DNA from: Trebouxia sp. TZW2008
Lineage: Eukaryota > Chlorophyta > Trebouxiophyceae > Trebouxiales > Trebouxiaceae
DNA length: 64,000 nucleotides
Direction: 5' to 3'
Assembly (NCBI GenBank): GCA_002118135.1
Contig: BDIU01000292.1
Location: 1 to 64,000 of the forward strand
Made by a program: the position numbers and the translations under genes. Every line of letters starts with the position of its first letter. Position 1 is the first letter of the stretch. The notes under the pieces are model-generated. The model saw only the letters and a program-made list of their open reading frames with translations, was not told the origin of the DNA and ran no database searches. Below, in pieces: positions 30,518 to 41,700 of this stretch.

Positions 30518-33500
30518 ATGAGTCAGAAGCCTGACAACGTACGCAAACCCACCGAGCTTCCCGGTCAAATTTCGAACGCAAAGTCCTTGACATGGACCTC
30601 GATCGGCAAGTCACTCATAGCAGGCGGCGTCGCAGGAGGATTGTAAGTTCCTCTCGCAAATCTGCACTGATTGCATGACCAAACTAATGCCATGGTGGCG
30701 GAACTGCCTCCAAATGCTTGGTCGAATAGCAGTCTCTTTTCGCAGATCACGAACAGCCGTGGCTCCTTTGGAAAGATTGAAGATATTGATGCAAGTGCAA
30801 GGCAGCTCCAAGATGTACACAGGAGTCTGGCAGGTAGCATTGTAGGGGGCATTCATAGCTCAGCATCAATACTAGCATGTAATCCGCATTCATCAGCATA
30901 CGCTTGCAAGATTGCTGCATGTACTTAAACAAAGCTCTTTGTTGCTAACAAGCATACGTTCAGTGAACTTGGTCAATACTTGCAGGGATGCAAATACATG
31001 TACAACAAAGAGGGCATCAGAGGAATGTTTCAAGGCAATGGCACCAACTGTGTTAGGATTGTGCCCAATTCTGCTGTCAAGTTCCTTGCATATGAGCAGA
31101 TCAGCAGGTAGGCAGACATGCCAAAACCATTTCTCCCAGCATTTGCCCATTTCCTCCATCCTAGGCAAAGCATGTAGCACTGCTGCATGCTGAAAACTCC
31201 AATCAATGTGCATGCCACGACTCAATGTCTGCGGTGTGTTGGCTCCCGCGTGACACAGATTGCTGTACATTGATCAATGAAAATAAATCAGTGGTGATCA
31301 AGCACAGATTGGACAAGACCTCATGTTGTCACACTGGTGCTCCATTATCTGCTCGAGACAGGCCACGGCAATCAGATGACCTCTCTACTAAGGCTGGGCT
31401 CAGTGTCTCATTGATTGCCGTCACAGCCAACACTCAGTTGGCACCATGTCACTTGGTACTTGCACTCTTGTGATTTAAGTGACTTTTTACAGGCGGGTGT
31501 CCCATTACCTGCTTGAGAATGGCGGTGACGGTCAGATGACCCCTCTACTGAGATTAGGCTCCGGAGCATGTGCCGGCATCATTGGCATGAGCGCCACATA
31601 CCCTCTGGACATGGTCAGAGGCCGCCTCACAGTTCAGGCCAACTTGCCCGGCAAGGAGTACACTGGCATCCTGCATGCCACCCGCATGATTGTCAAGCAG
31701 GTAAAGCGTTTCTCACAATGTGTCAGTACCTCATGCAATGCTCTGGCATCACTGATACAAGTGCCATCTACCCTCCGGATATGGTCAGAGGCTGGCTCAC
31801 AAAGCAGGCCAACTTGCCCGGCAAGGAGTACACTGGCATCCTGCATGCCACCTGCATGATTGTCAAGCAGGTAAAGCGTTTTTCACAATGTGTCAGTATC
31901 TCGTGCAATGCTCTGGCATCACTGGTTCGAGTGCCATCTACCCCCTGGACATGGTCAGAGGCCGCCTCACAAAGCAGGCCAACTTGCCCGGCAAGGAGTA
32001 CACTGGCATCCTGCATGCCACCCGCATGATTGTCAAGCAGTTGAACCTATGCCCAACCTCCATTGTACAATTACACAAGGCGTACACAGCTAAACGCAGT
32101 AATGTCCTCAATGCCATGTGCCTTGTGTACATGGTCAGGGGCCCTCTTACATTTCAGGCGAATTTGCCTGGCAAGAAGTACACTGGCATTTTGCATGCCA
32201 CCCGCATTATTGTCGAGCAGGTGCATTCTTTCGCACAGTCTGCCTCTATACAGTGAAGGCCTCTCATCTCTGGTTGTTACACTGTGCATTTGAGAATGTG
32301 GGCTTGTATGCTTTGCTGTGTGCAACAATGCTGTATGCAGTAGGTTTACACCGACTGCGTCAGTTGCAGATAGCATGGACGAAGGTACACTTTGAACATG
32401 ATGTTCTGACCACTTGTCATGCTTGAGAAATGATGAACTGATCTGTCATCATGTGCTAGCAGTGTGTGACACAGGCTCTTTGCAGGAGACTCAAGATTTG
32501 CAGCCTCACTGTATGTTGCTACGCTGCAACCTGTGAGATTCTGATGCTGAGTCAGCTGCAAAGAGCATTCATGAATTCAGACTTGAGCATGGTGGCTGAT
32601 GCAGCTAAAGAGTCCAAGTAGTCTACAACAGCAGTTGCAGGCAAAAGACTTGATCACCAAGCGAGGCCAAATCCTGTACAATGACGTCCCTTTGTAGAGG
32701 CACTTGATGTCAGGGGATTCTCAATGTAAGGACAATGCAACTGGTAGCAATCACTGCATGCTGACTGCAATGGCACCTCTGAATACGGATATTTTGATGT
32801 AAGGACAACTTTCTTGGTTACCAAAGCAGTCGCACAATTTTCTTGGTAACCAAAGCAGTTGTCACCAAGGAAAGACTGTATGTCTGGGCTGTTTGGATGC
32901 TGAATGCCATTGCTGCCACATCTCTGCGTGTGGACTGCATATGTTGACTGCAACAAGTTGTATGAAATTGACAGATGTGCAGTCCTGTTGCTTTTTGAGT
33001 CAAAGCGTCGTGTTGTACAAACAGCATGTTGCACTGAGTGCTGGGAAGACATGAGGTGATCAGGGTTTTGCTGATCTCCAGCAAATCTCCTGCTTGACTC
33101 AGTGGCTGCCTAGCACTCAGCTTTATCATTCTGTGTCTTGAACTGTGATCCTGCTTTCAGCTCATGTCCTCAGCTGTCTCTGCGCTGAGTACAACTGCTG
33201 ACACAAGTCTGCCGTTGCACTCTACGCTATCTGCAACGAGCTACATCAACAGTACAGATGATGAGCCCTGTTGCTTCACTGAACGCAGCTTGCAGAAACA
33301 GCCTGCCGTGTCAAAAGCTGGGAAGGCACATTTTTGATTGACCACATCTCCTGATTGACCCAGTGCCTGCCTGGCACTTAGCTGTGGCATGTTGAGTTGT
33401 CAACCCTGATCCTGTTTTGGTTCGGGTCTGCTCCTCTGCTGGGCGTGCACCAACAGGTCATTCACCACACAGCACATCATCTTTGCAGGCAGCATGCTTG

Positions 33501-36500
33501 CTCCTTGCCAAGGCAACTTCAACATGTTGGTGCCGGGGTCATGCTTCATGGTTACTTTTGCTATCTACATGTGCAGAATCTGTGAATCTGGATCTAGAGT
33601 TTGAAGTGTGAATGCATTGTGTGACATGCAGGAAGGGATGATTGCTCTTTGGCGAGGCTGGCTGCCCAGTGTGATTGGCGTAATCCCATATGTGGGCCTC
33701 AATTTCAGCGTTTATGAAACTCTGAAGGACATGACCCTGAAGGCCTATGGTAATCCTTCACTCTTTTCTGCACCAATAGTGATGTCGCGATCATGCTTTG
33801 CCAGTCTTGCAATCTGTCTCATTTCACTTGTCGGCCCAGCTTTAGCGTGCATGAACTTCAAAGGACACAATCCCAAAGGTCTACTGCAATCAAGTCATCA
33901 CTTGCTCCTGTATGAGCTGCATTTGCCAAAATGTCACAACTCCATCATCTTTGATGTCGTGGATTGCTGCAGCACAGCTTGACAGCTCAAGGTCTTTGAC
34001 CTGTCTTGCTGTAAATTCAACATTACATCCAGCAGATGATTGGGCTACAGTGATGTCGTCTTGCTCCTAGCATATTTGCTGCACAAAAGAGGTGTGCCAG
34101 GAGGATTCATACATCTTGCCTGACGCATGTCGTTCATGTCGTTGCTGTTCCAGGGCTAATGATGGTTTGTTGGGGTGTAGGTTTGGACGATGAGCGTCAG
34201 TTGAGTGTGTTCACTCGGCTGGCATGTGGAGCAGTTGCAGGCACCACAGGACAGACAGTCGCATACCCCCTTGATGTTGTCAGAAGGCGACTACAGGTTA
34301 GTCATCCCTTGCTGTTGTGATGCTGCCGCGTTACAGAATGACGGATAAATGCCTGCCTCCTTGGTGTTGTCAGAAGGCGACTACAGGTCAGTCAGAGTGC
34401 CAGTGCTGCACAATTGACCAGCAAATGCTTCCTATTCCAGTCATCTGAATTTTGAAGTTGGTGCCACTGAAAAGGTGGTCACCTAACTCCCTGAACGTTG
34501 TCAGAAGGTGACTGCAGATGAGACAGACTTTCTTTGCTGCATATCTGATTAGCAAATGCTTGCTATACCATTCTCCTGGGAGTTGAAGTTGATGCCACTG
34601 GACAGATGGTCACCTTAACCCCTGTATGATGTCAGAAGGTGACTCCAGATGAAGCAGACTTTCTGTGCTGCACATCCGGCCAGCAAAAGCTTCAATTGCG
34701 GCTGTGTGAGACTCACAGTCCTCAGCAGTGTGCTGGCTACAGCTGTCAAAAGCAGTCAGTTTTTCACTGCGGTAGTCAGAACATTGCTGGGGGCAGCTGT
34801 CACATGCACTTCACCAAGGAGGTGCTGTGTCAAGGTCACAAGCTAGCTACAATGCTGCAAGCCTTGCACAGTCTCCTCGGTGGCCACCTGATGTCTCCAG
34901 TTGTCTTGCTGAGCGGGAATGCACACCCCGTCATGCTGGACCGGGGGCCTTGTCAACACTGCCCATCATGGCTCATGCTACTGTACTGGCTGATTCCATG
35001 AAGCGCATGACACCTGTCCACCTCCTGTGCAGATGTCATGCTGAGCTGGTGCTCAGAATCTTGACATGGGTGCTTTCTGGCACTGTTTACAGCAGCGATG
35101 TGGAATTAAGATCATTGGTGTATGTCAAGGCACATGCAGCTAGCGCAGCTGGCTAGATATGGCGTGAAGATAATGTAAGACATAGTGTGAACCACCTGTT
35201 GATCTCCTGTGCAGATGTCAGGACGGGCTGGTGCAGAGAACCCACATGCTGAAATCTAATGGCATTGACCACATCACACTGAAACCAAATGAAGTCATTG
35301 GCAACAATACACGTCAAGGCACATGGAACTGCACTATCTGGCCATATATAGTATGAAATGCCTCGCCAATGATTGTGCAGATGTCAGGCTGGGCTGGGGC
35401 GCAGGCTGCGGGTCACATGCGGAAGCTTTAGGGCTTGTTGTGGCTCATTCAGCTGCTCTGACTGGCTTGATGTAGTGCACTAAACCTCTTTATTTGGTTG
35501 CCACACCTCAGGCTGAGCTGTGGCGCAGAAATTGCATGCAAGTTCAAGACTTGCGGAACTGTGCTGGCTGGCTGAACCACGTATGTCACACCTTCCAATT
35601 GTCTGTACAGATGTCTGGCTGGGCTGGCGCGCAGAACCTACATGCAGAGTCAGGCAAAGCAGTCATCTACAGCGGCATGATGGATTGTTTCCGCCGCACC
35701 ATCAAAGAGGAGGGCGTCAGAGCCTTGTTCAAGGTGTGCAAGTCTTCATTGTGTTCTTTCTCATGATGCTTTTCCAACCAAGATAATGTCAGGGGCTTAT
35801 GAATGTGCGTCGCAATTCACAATGCCTTTTCTGCAAGACAACAGCAGTTGTCTGGTAGCGCATTTTCAAAGCAGAAGCAGTCAAAGACTTGTCCAAGGTG
35901 AAATCCCATTGCCACTGTAACTCTTGTGTGACATGGCTAGCTCACTTACCAGCGTACCAAACACAGGAGGGCGTCTACAAGTTGCATGTTCATCTCCACT
36001 GCAAATCTTGCATGGCATCATGCAGCAATGGCAAAAACATCAGCAACGGTATCATCACAGCAACAGCGGCAGTAGCAGTAGCAAATGCAGCAGCCGCATG
36101 CGAAATCAAACGCAGGTGCTTGACTGGCAGCCTTCGCTTGTCTGAGACTCAAGGACCACTTCAGCACGAGAGTATTTGCAGTACTACCCACACCCAAGCT
36201 TGGCTTGTTTGACACAAGTGAAGCAACCATGTACATTTTGCAGCCTCTCAAGCTGCTGTCAAGCAAAAGCTGGACTGACAAGAACGAATGTTGCGTCACC
36301 TCTTATCCGCAGTCATTTGGGTGAAGCAGCCCGTGAGCCATCACCTTTATCAACGCTGACGTCGCATGCTGCACTACATGTAGTGCATATGATTGGTTAT
36401 CAAAGTTGCCTTGCATGCATCTGTCCTGGTGTTGCAAGCATTCTCGATTGCATTTTACAACTCCCTGAGCTTATGTCATATCCCATTGATGCTCAGAAAT

Positions 36501-37317
36501 CATGGCACTGATGTCAGCCAACACTTTTGAACCTTGAGTTCAAGCTGTCAAGCTGAGAGGGCTGAGTTTTGAAAATCACCTCCTGTCATTGCTGTCAAGA
36601 AAGTTCAGGCATGGTTTCAGGGCAACAGCACTGCAATTGCAAATGCTGTCACCTGAAGGCATGCCTGGCCCTTCTTTACAGCAGGGATAGAAAGTACTAT
36701 CAAGATCACAGGGAGACTGCCATCAGAAGGACTTGAACCCAGCACATCAAAATGCATTTTGTTCAAGCTAGTATCACATCTTCACCGCAGCTAGATCCTG
36801 AGATTACAATGCAAAGTCTGATGCTTTTCGCTCAAAATAATCATCAGATTGTTATTACAGCTGATTGTCTGGGTTTGCAATGCAGGGATTGATGCCTAAC
36901 TATGTGAAGGTGGTCCCATCCATTGCCATCGCTTTTGTCTCCTATGAGCAGGTAGGCCATCCCTGGCAGCCCATGTCTTTGATGTGCTCATTCTCGTGTT
37001 TGCAGTGACAGGCCCTTGTTCAAGTGTTACTAATCTCTCTGCAAGCAGTGGACAATAAGCTGACATATCATGTCTCTGGCTTCTCTCAAGCATGCAGATG
37101 TGTCAAGGAGTTTGCTGCACTGCGCTTGGAAATTTCCTTTCATAAGTGCTTGCATGTAATGTGCAAGCTGTACAACAATGCAGAAGCATTGTTGGAACCA
37201 GCACGCATTGTTGGCATTGTTGACCACAGATGGCTCATGACCTACAATTGCAGAAAAACACCTGATTGCACACAGGTCAAAGAGCTTCTGGGCGTGGAAC
37301 TCAGAATCTCAAGCTGA
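30518..37317 (+). CDS. ADNT1-like mitochondrial adenine nucleotide carrier, 9 exons
   Basis: Exons: 30518-30642, 30746-30833, 30986-31107, 31493-31700, 33632-33749, 34181-34296, 35611-35733, 36886-36951, 37276-37317; 335 aa, all phases consistent. The mitochondrial carrier family has three repeats of two helices, each with Px[D/E]xx[K/R]. Seen: LIAGGVAGG and APLERLK (repeat 1), YPLDMVRGRLT (repeat 2), YPLDVVRRRLQ (repeat 3), plus GNGTNCVRIVPNSAVKF, RGWLPSVIGVIPYVGLNFSVYE and the C-terminus GVELRIS. These points fit the plant ADNT1 subfamily (inner-membrane AMP/ADP/ATP exchange) better than CoA or phosphate carriers; exact substrate is inference. The start at 30518 gives a 30-residue leader before helix 1. 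Introns after exons 4, 6 and before exon 7 hold multi-copy echoes of the repeat-signature exons. Confidence 0.92.
31305..31400 (+). repeat. Acceptor-side echo of carrier exon 4
   Basis: 'ggtgctccattatctgctcgagacaggccacggcaatcagatgacctctctactaaggctgggctc' is a diverged copy of the first 70 bases of exon 4 (31493 on). It lacks the part encoding the YPLDMVR signature. Confidence 0.8.
31735..32225 (+). repeat. Three donor-side echoes of carrier exon 4
   Basis: Copies at about 31740-31870, 31911-32040 and 32110-32222 repeat the second half of exon 4: the PLDMVRGRLT signature, then the 20-codon stretch starting QANLPGKEYTG to the CAG|GT donor. The second copy keeps the signature intact. All three stay open across the repeated part and retain CAG|GT or CAG|TT edges, but none has an acceptor in the right phase. 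The functional donor is at 31700, which joins exon 5 as VKQ|EGMIALW. Confidence 0.9.
32679..32878. mobile_element. Second copy of the MITE-like family
   Basis: It shares with 2186-2359 the interior words 'gatgtaaggacaa', 'aatcactgcatgctgactgcaatgg.acctctga' and 'cttggtaaccaaagcagttg', in the same order. Ends are more decayed (TACAATGACGTCCCTTTGTA against TACAGTCTTTCCTTGGTGAC on the other strand). It lies in intron 4 of the carrier gene. Confidence 0.65.
33830..33890 (+). repeat. Donor-side echo of carrier exon 5
   Basis: 'tttagcgtgcatgaacttcaaaggacacaatcccaaaggtctactg' is a degraded copy of the last 45 bases of exon 5 (33632-33749). Confidence 0.6.
34335..34655 (+). repeat. Three donor-side echoes of carrier exon 6
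   Basis: Copies ending near 34388, 34520 and 34645 repeat 'cccttgatgttgtcagaaggcgactacag' with the following GT region and about 90 bases of intron. The motif is the third carrier signature, PLDVVRRRLQ. Real exon 6 ends at 34296. Confidence 0.85.
35015..35545 (+). repeat. Four acceptor-side echoes of carrier exon 7
   Basis: Copies at about 35025-35060, 35210-35250, 35378-35410 and 35510-35545 repeat 'ctgtgcagatgtcaggctgggctggtgcgcagaacc'. The functional acceptor is at 35610, followed by 41 codons. Only 35-40 bases of the exon start are included in each echo. Confidence 0.85.
36713..36790 (-). other. tRNA-like remnant in carrier intron 7
   Basis: On the minus strand GGTTCAAGTCC matches a RNA polymerase III B box / T-arm, preceded by ACTAGCTTGAACAAAATGC, which resembles part of a tRNA body. 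The T stem pairs poorly and an acceptor stem cannot be closed, so this is not a functional tRNA; a decayed tRNA or tRNA-derived SINE is possible. Confidence 0.3.
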
Positions 37318-38715
37318 CGCCGGTTCTCCATTTGCCTTCTTCCTCAGCTGTGGAACCATTTGCCATCAATAAATAGCCCAAAAGGGCCCCTAGCCACATA
37401 AACCAAAGCTCCACCAGGCTGCCATCCTGCTCGATCAAATCATCTTGTGTCAAAGTCTACTTATGTGATTTTGACTGCAAACAGCTCGTGACAGCTAGGC
37501 TGAGGATGTGTGCAGTTTTGACATGCCATCATACTGTGATCGGGGTATCTGGCTAAGCAGGGAATTCGTCCACATGGAACAGCATAGCGGCTGAAACTCA
37601 ACAGTAATTATGCACCGTTCATTGCGTGGTCTAAGCCTAGTAAATCTCACATGCGCTGCTGTATGTGTTGAGCGAGTGCATTGCGAAGTTTGGCATCTCC
37701 AAAAAAGTACAAGACAGGTTTGGAGTGAATTCAGAAGATGAGGCAACTGAGCAGTGACTGTTGTGACCTAGATCCATATTAACAAGCTGATTGACATGGC
37801 CGTGAGTGCGCACTCAAGACCAGGCCAGCAATACGCCAAGTGCAGATACCGCAGTACAGCTCAAGCCCACCACCTGAAGTGAGCTTGTTTGCATGCCGTG
37901 ATGCCATGGTGGCACAGCAAAGCAACAATACATAGACGACAAGTTTAGCTATGCAGACATGATATGGCCATGTCATCCAGACTACACCCCCCTCCATTTC
38001 CTGTTCTCCAGTCGCTTTTACATTTTTGCGTTTGAAGTCCAGCAAGGTGTGGTATTACGAGAGGTCCCCGTGCGGATTCTGCAAACTTCAACCTTATCTG
38101 TGCTAGCAATATAGCGAAACATGATGTAACATTGCTGAGAGCAACTTCAGGCAAGAAACCCATGGCAACTTGACTAGAGCCAGTAGCAACACATTGCAGA
38201 TATGCAAAGACCAAGCAACAGCAGTACACAGAAGTGCTAGCTCAACTTTGCAGTTCAGCTGAACAGGAAGGAACCAGATATGTGACATTAGTGTGGCTCA
38301 TATGCACCCTTCCATCAGTGTCGTCTTGTGAAAGCAAACCACCACGATGCAAACATTCAGCACTAGCGTTTCCAAATAAGCATGCAAACGCTGGGAGAAT
38401 GACATGACTTAGCTGAATGTATACACATATTAACGGATTGCAATGCTATCACCCAAGTTTGACCAGAGCCAGCTAGCTAGTGCCAATACAATATGTACTG
38501 TAGTACAGCCTGGATGCACACAGTACAAAGGGCATTGTCTGCTAGACTTGTGTACTGGCACCACCCAGCTGTTAAGCTTTCTCAATCTTGCTCTGATTGC
38601 ACAAAGGACCCAAGAGCAGACCCTGGGCACAGTCCTGCACAACTTTCGAGCGGAAATATGCTGTATCAGTGCTCTTTGTGTTTGGTGTTTGTCTTTTGCT
38701 TGTCTCTTTTTTGTC
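37318..38715. other. Convergent intergenic region, carrier and DUR3 3' ends
   Basis: About 1.4 kb between two stop codons. I see no gene, echo array or structured RNA. Short frames at 37495-37746 (-) and 38443-38784 (+) have no recognisable protein character. Confidence 0.55.
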
Positions 38716-41700
38716 CTATTTCTTTTCTTGCTTGCTCCCAGCACTGTCAGTCACCCTCAAATCATTTGTCTGAACATGCCCTGATGTCACAAACTGCTCA
38801 ACTTTAGGGTCCGGCCCGACATTGTCATAGCTGTCAAGATTCCCTGGGATCTTGGCTAATCCATGCTCATCCCTGTTAGCCCATTTCTTGAGGAAGGGAA
38901 GGAACGGTAGTACGCTGGCAAGAACTGAGTAAATGATGAAGCGTGATTCAATGATGGGCAGCGTCGTTGCGACTGCTGCTGCTATCAGGCCCCACACAAA
39001 GCTGAGAATGACCCAGAAGTAGAAGTATCCCTGCAGCATCAGCATACACCATGACACTAGAGTCATATCCCCATTCAACAGGCACAATCAAAGTTGGGTC
39101 TGACTAGTTGATGCAACAAGATTCAATGGTGTACAGCGTTGTTTTGACTGCTGCCGCTAGGAAGCGCCACGCAAAGCTCAAAATGACCCAGGAGTAGAAG
39201 TTCCTGCAGGATCAGCATGGAGCCTCAAGTGCTGACAAGTTCACAAGTCATCTGAAGATTGAGGATGTGTACTTGGCGTGTTGCAGACTCCAGCTGCCAG
39301 AAAGCAAGACTTGCCACATTTGGCGATCTAAAGGAGAAGCAGAATTGCCAAGGGGCAGGAGAAGCGTCCAATGCAGGTTGGAAAATGAGTGTACAGCATT
39401 GACAACATGGTGGGAGGCACAGAGTCTGCTGGAATGCAGGCGAACCTTAGGAAAAATGTGTCCAAGAAGGCACTTGCAGGAAAGCGTTGGGTAACAGCAG
39501 CAATACATCAGGAGACACAGAGTCCTGAGGCAACAATGCAGGTATTTGTTGACACACATTTGCTATATGTGTGTCAACAAAGGATCGGTAAAGGCTGACC
39601 TTTGAGAAAACGCCAGCTGGCAGCGCTAGCAAGGGCCAGCCAAAGATGAAGATGAATGTGAGGATGATGCACCAGATCCAAATGATGCGCTCTGCCTTAT
39701 TCAGTGCCTCATTTGTTTCCTCTTCTGCAATTGCAGCTTTCTGCATAGCAGACAGAGTCACTGAGCGGCACAGCACACCTTGTGATTCAATGGACACACT
39801 GCATGTCAGGCAACCTGTCATGTTTGCAACTGCGCGGTTCCGCATAGCACATCAACACATTCAGTACATGCCACAACCATCTTTGGACCTCATTGTGACG
39901 CACAGCAAACACTGCTCTGCAAAGCAGTCAATGCATGCCAGAGCAGGCACTGCATGGCAAAGCTCATTTTTTGCAATGCTTGGCAGCGTCACTGCTGCTT
40001 GAAACAAACTATGTTGAGGGTTTAACATGAGAGCTAATGCAGCAACCAAGCTGTAGTGACCCCGACAAATGAACATGGCTCGACTTGTGCTGTCAGGACA
40101 TTGTGCATGAAAGCGTAATGCATGCCACTGTGACTGCAGCGAAGAGGACTCACGTCCTTGGACACATCATTGTAGATCTTGATGTGCTTCATCTGACTCC
40201 AGTCGTAGTTCTGGGGGAAGAGTAGGGAAAGCACAACGGTGAGGATCAGGGAGATGAACAGACTGAAGCAGCCGCCAGTCAGGGCTGGGCCAATTTGCTG
40301 TAGGGTTGTGGTTGACAACTCCCCAAATTCGATGTGGGCTTCGACTAGCCATGCTGCTACCCCCATCCCCTGCCCCACAAATGCAGCTGCAGCAACAGGT
40401 GCTTAATCAATGATTATGTTGTCATGGCTGTAAATTATTCAGCTGAACCAGCCAGTCCACTCCATGAACGCAGTGGCAACTGCAGAAGTGCAGCTGGGTT
40501 TTCACTGCTGAAACTTATTCAGCTGGGCCAGCCAGCCAATCAGTCTCCACTCTGAGGAGTGAGAGCTTTCTGTCAAGTAGTACATATTGCTGTCAAGTTA
40601 AGCGGAGTGTGACAATAGTCTTATCTGCCAAGACAAATGCAACATTTTCATCATGCACATGTAGTATGCAACACATGCAAGACATATATAGCAAGCACAA
40701 CATAATTGGTCGAACCGGTTGGAGACAGTTGATTGCTTCTGTTCGTACCTAGTTGGGCTTGCTGAGCCTGCCTAGCTCACTTTTATAATGAAATGAACAA
40801 ACGAATGCATGAATGAAATTATCAGTCTTGGCCTGTGTGATGCTGATGAAAAGCAAGCAGCATGCATGCAGGCCAAGCAAAACATCTGCAAAGATCGCCA
40901 TCCATGTGGATGACCCACAAAAGACAGCTGCAAAACTCGCCAGTCTTGGTGCATGTGATGACACAGCACATACACATCAGTATGCACGTGAAGTATAAAG
41001 CGGACAAGCAGAATATGGAAGGCAGTCAACTTTGTGTTGTTTGTTTAAAGGGGAAGGGGAAAAAGGGGATGCAGATTTGCCGGTCTTGGCCCATGTGATT
41101 GCATATGCTAGAGGTTGCATAGCACACGCGCATGAACAGCAGTCAGCATGTGTGAAGGACATGCAAAGTATGTAAAATTGACAGTCACAGAGGTGACCTA
41201 CAGAAGATAGCTGCAAATTTGCCGGTCTTGGCCCATGTGATTGCACATGCTAGGGGTGGCACAGCTCCACAGATTGCTGTCGCCATCAGGAAGTACAAGA
41301 AGTTGAGGTTGATGTTGGCCTGCACATGGGCAAAGAGTTCTTACAGCATGCTATCAGGCGCCTGGCATTGCTTGCGAATGAGTGTCTGAAAATGTGGCAA
41401 AATGCTAGTGGTAGCACCAGCAGTGATGCCAGGGCTGTGGCAGGGGCAGCGAGAACCAGAGCAGGATAGACATCTTGTCAAAGATGACAATGATGCAGGC
41501 CATGACCAGAACAATAGTAGCAGAAGGGCAGGGCATACAGAGGGCAGGGCAGGGCAGGGCAGGGCAGGGCAGGGCAGGCAGAGGGCACGGCAGGGTAGGG
41601 CATACAGAGGGCAAGGCAGGGCAGGGCAGCAGACAACAGGGCAGGGCACCTTGTAGAAGATCACGCTGACACAAGCCATGACCAAGCCAAAAAAGGCAAC

